DNA of 64,000 nucleotides from NCBI RefSeq assembly GCF_001286805.1, contig NZ_CXYV01000002.1, positions 992,001 to 1,056,000 on the forward strand. The letters are read 5' to 3'. Position 1 is the first letter of the stretch; each line of letters opens with the position of its first letter. This DNA is from Kallipyga gabonensis. Its GTDB lineage: Bacteria > Bacillota > Clostridia > Tissierellales > Peptoniphilaceae. This document shows, piece after piece, positions 61,956 to 64,000 of this stretch. A program made the position numbers and the translations under genes. The notes beneath the pieces are model-generated. The model worked only from the letters and a program-made list of their open reading frames with translations, searched no databases and had not been told where the DNA came from.

Positions 61956-63753
61956 CCATCAAAATCGGACCAGACCATCCCGTCAAGAGGGGAGGTCTTC
62001 CCATAGACGGTCCTCGAACTCCAGCCCAAGGACCAAGTCCACCGGCAGGAAGAACTCAAGCCGATCCAAAAAACTCAAGATTATCCCTTTAGGCGGGCTT
62101 AAAGAGATCGGCAAGAACATGACAGCCATCGAGTACGGAAGTGACATCATTGTCATTGATTGTGGTTTAACCTTTCCGGACGAGGATATGCCCGGGATTG
62201 ATACAGTTATCCCCGACATCACCTATTTGGAAAAGAATAAAACCAAAGTTCGGGGAATCCTGATCACTCACGGACATGAAGACCACTATGGAGCTGTTCC
62301 TTATGTCCTGAAAAAGCTTCCGGTAAATATCTATTGCACCCGTTTAACCGGGGGTATGCTTCAGAATAAGTTCAATGAGCATGGTCTTTCGACAAAGTGG
62401 ATTCAATATGTTCAGGCCGGAGACCGGATTAAGCTGGGGGCATTCGAGTGTGAATTTATCAGAGTTGCCCATTCTATTCCTGATGCCTGTGCGATCGCTG
62501 TCCACAACCCGGTCGGTACGGTCCTCTTCACCGGTGACTTCAAATTTGACTTCACCCCGATCGATGAGCAGCCTACCGACCTCCAGGCCCTGGCCCGCCT
62601 CGGAGAAGAAGGTGTACTCGCCCTCTTTAGCGATTCTACCAACGTCAAGCACCAGGGCTATACGATGTCTGAGCGGACGGTAGGAGAGACCTTTAAGAAC
62701 ATCTTCAACCGTGCAAAGGATCGGATCATTGTAGCTACCTTTGCTTCAAACCTCCACCGGGTTCAGCAAATTATCTGGGCAGCGGAAGCCAATCACAGAA
62801 AAGTCGCCTTAACCGGACGGTCCATGTTGACCAATGTGGATGTAGCCATGAATCTGGGTTACCTTAAGGTCAAGAAGAATACCTTGATCGATATTAATGA
62901 CGTTAAAAACTACAAGCCGTCTCAGGTGACCCTCCTGATTACAGGTTCCCAGGGCGAGCCCATGTCTGCCCTATCCCGGATGGCTAATAATGCCCATCGG
63001 CAGATTCAAATTCAGCCTACGGATACGATCATTCTCTCCGCATCCCAGATTCCAGGCAATGAGAAAGCAATCGGAGATATGCTCAACAAGTTGACCGAAA
63101 TGGGTCCTAAACTCATCTATTCTTCGCTCGCTGAGGTTCACGTTTCCGGCCATGCCTGTGCGGAGGAACTTAAGCTTATGCACTCCCTGGTCAAGGCCCA
63201 GTACTTTATTCCAGCCCATGGAGAAACCCGGATGCTGGTTGCCCATAAAGAGCTGGCCATGTCTTTAGGCATGGCGGAAGACCATGTTCTTATGGGGCAA
63301 AACGGGACCGTATTTGAATTTGAACGCCGTGGAGCCCACGTTAAGGCCAATACGGACAATGAAGTTCAGGCCGGTAAGGTCTTGATCGACGGTCTGGGCG
63401 TTGGCGATGTGGGCAATGTGGTTTTGAATGACCGCAAGCGTCTGTCGGACGATGGCATGATCGTCATTGTGGCGACAGTCGATAAGAATTCAGCCCACCT
63501 TGCAGCCGGTCCTGAAATCATATCCCGTGGCTTTGTCTATATGAAGGACAACATTGACATGATTCAGGAGATGAAAAAGCAGGTTCGTGCTATTTTCACC
63601 AATGCGGAAAAGAAGAACATCAAGGATTGGTCTTTCCTCAAATCGGAAATCAGGGACAAGATTAAATCCTATGTCTATGCTGAAATTCAGAGAAACCCTA
63701 TGATCCTTTCAATAATAATGGAAACAGAGAATTCCAATGGCAAACTCCGGTAA
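61942..63753 (+). CDS. rnjA: Ribonuclease J
   Basis: A metallo-beta-lactamase/beta-CASP enzyme with endonuclease and 5'-3' exonuclease activity in mRNA decay and rRNA maturation. The likely start is a TTG at 61942 with AAAGGAA six bases upstream. The first ~48 residues are a disordered, Arg/Ser-rich extension. The catalytic core starts at KIIPLGGLKEIGKNM and has the zinc motif THGHEDHYGA, FTGDFKFDFTP, SGHACAEEL and PAHGETRM. Total length is 603 residues, the core being of normal size. It may be RnjA or RnjB; only one is in the window. Confidence 0.92.
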   Translation: MTTTNHQNRTRPSRQEGRSSHRRSSNSSPRTKSTGRKNSSRSKKLKIIPLGGLKEIGKNMTAIEYGSDIIVIDCGLTFPDEDMPGIDTVIPDITYLEKNKTKVRGILITHGHEDHYGAVPYVLKKLPVNIYCTRLTGGMLQNKFNEHGLSTKWIQYVQAGDRIKLGAFECEFIRVAHSIPDACAIAVHNPVGTVLFTGDFKFDFTPIDEQPTDLQALARLGEEGVLALFSDSTNVKHQGYTMSERTVGETFKNIFNRAKDRIIVATFASNLHRVQQIIWAAEANHRKVALTGRSMLTNVDVAMNLGYLKVKKNTLIDINDVKNYKPSQVTLLITGSQGEPMSALSRMANNAHRQIQIQPTDTIILSASQIPGNEKAIGDMLNKLTEMGPKLIYSSLAEVHVSGHACAEELKLMHSLVKAQYFIPAHGETRMLVAHKELAMSLGMAEDHVLMGQNGTVFEFERRGAHVKANTDNEVQAGKVLIDGLGVGDVGNVVLNDRKRLSDDGMIVIVATVDKNSAHLAAGPEIISRGFVYMKDNIDMIQEMKKQVRAIFTNAEKKNIKDWSFLKSEIRDKIKSYVYAEIQRNPMILSIIMETENSNGKLR

Positions 63754-64000
63754 ATTTGAGCTTTTGGCCCCCGCAGGGGATATGGAAAAATTAAAATCCG
63801 CCCTCCATTTCGGGGCGGATGCTGTCTACCTGGGCGGGGAGAACTTTGGGCTCCGGAAGGCATCAAAGAATTTTTCTCGGGAAGAACTGGAGGAAGCTGT
63901 CCGTTATGCCCATGCGAAAGGGGCAGCAATTCACGTGACCACCAATATTCTGCCCCATGATAATGACCTGGATGGCTTAAAGGACTATGCTCTCTTTCTG
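63737..64000 (+). CDS. Peptidase U32 family protein, 3' end outside window
   Basis: An ATG at 63737 inside the rnjA end opens a frame that stays open to the edge (88 codons). It reads KFELLAPAGDMEKLKSALHF followed by GADAVYLGGENFGLRKAS, the standard start of U32 proteins such as YrrN/YrrO/TrhP, which take part in tRNA uridine hydroxylation or collagen degradation. In Bacillus U32 genes also follow the alaS-yrzL-yrrK-yrzB group, which favours the tRNA role. Confidence 0.85.
   Translation, partial: MANSGKFELLAPAGDMEKLKSALHFGADAVYLGGENFGLRKASKNFSREELEEAVRYAHAKGAAIHVTTNILPHDNDLDGLKDYALFL

Noticed and set aside
1-64000. CRISPR arrays, tRNA/rRNA genes, insertion sequences, prophage or toxin-antitoxin modules
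   Set aside because: None seen on reading both strands; the window is almost entirely conserved housekeeping genes.

Overview
The window looks like the chromosome of an anaerobic, Gram-positive Bacillota organism of clostridial or tissierellial type, with mid-range GC. Signs of this are strong AGGAGG-type ribosome binding sites, frequent TTG starts, extended -10 promoters, and Firmicute gene orders (rqcP-divIC-tilS-hpt-ftsH; mraZ-rsmH-ftsL-pbp-mraY-murD-ftsW-ftsQ-ftsZ; alaS-ireB-ruvX-DUF1292). The sporulation genes that sit between rqcP and tilS in Bacillus (yabP, yabQ, spoIIE) are absent, so a non-sporulating lineage is likely. I saw no rRNA, tRNA, CRISPR array, insertion sequence or prophage. 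The genus cannot be fixed from the sequence alone.

Left part (2-9504, plus strand): the end of a fused ABC permease-ATPase, an ABC exporter, and then a tightly packed operon holding all seven chorismate-pathway activities (aroB, aroC, an aroE-aroK fusion, aroA, DAHP synthase, aroD). It converges on a polyphosphate pair read from the minus strand (ppk1, ppx); the aroD and ppk1 stop codons overlap. Next comes a structured 415-base gap, then a purine permease divergent from a two-gene chromate transporter.

Middle part (15870-38113): a small lipoyl-like protein, an OGG1-type DNA glycosylase, CcdA and a thioredoxin, an SDR, a convergent zinc protease, a HAD phosphatase and dUTPase. These are followed by rqcP-divIC-tilS-hpt-ftsH with a coupled membrane protein, pyrG, a P1-family peptidase, an ECF S component beside pantothenate kinase (coaX), and dus. 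On the minus strand, a class A PBP is followed by a response regulator and histidine kinase. An AT-rich stretch carries a lipoprotein gene whose signal peptide is out of frame by one A, and a probable gene remnant.

Right part (38378-64000, plus strand): hflX, yigZ, yebC, lgt; then the division and cell-wall cluster behind a clear promoter and three 10-bp-spaced MraZ boxes. That cluster lacks murE, murF, murG, murC and ftsA. After nrdR come rarA-asnS-leuS, an Rrf2 regulator with four clustered cysteines, alaS-ireB, ruvX-DUF1292-rnjA, and the start of a U32 peptidase gene.

Most of the window is housekeeping. I found no convincing undescribed system. The best leads are the structured ppx-permease gap, the single-base frameshift in the lipoprotein, the lysine-less lipoyl domain, the permease-ATPase fusion and the reduced dcw cluster.
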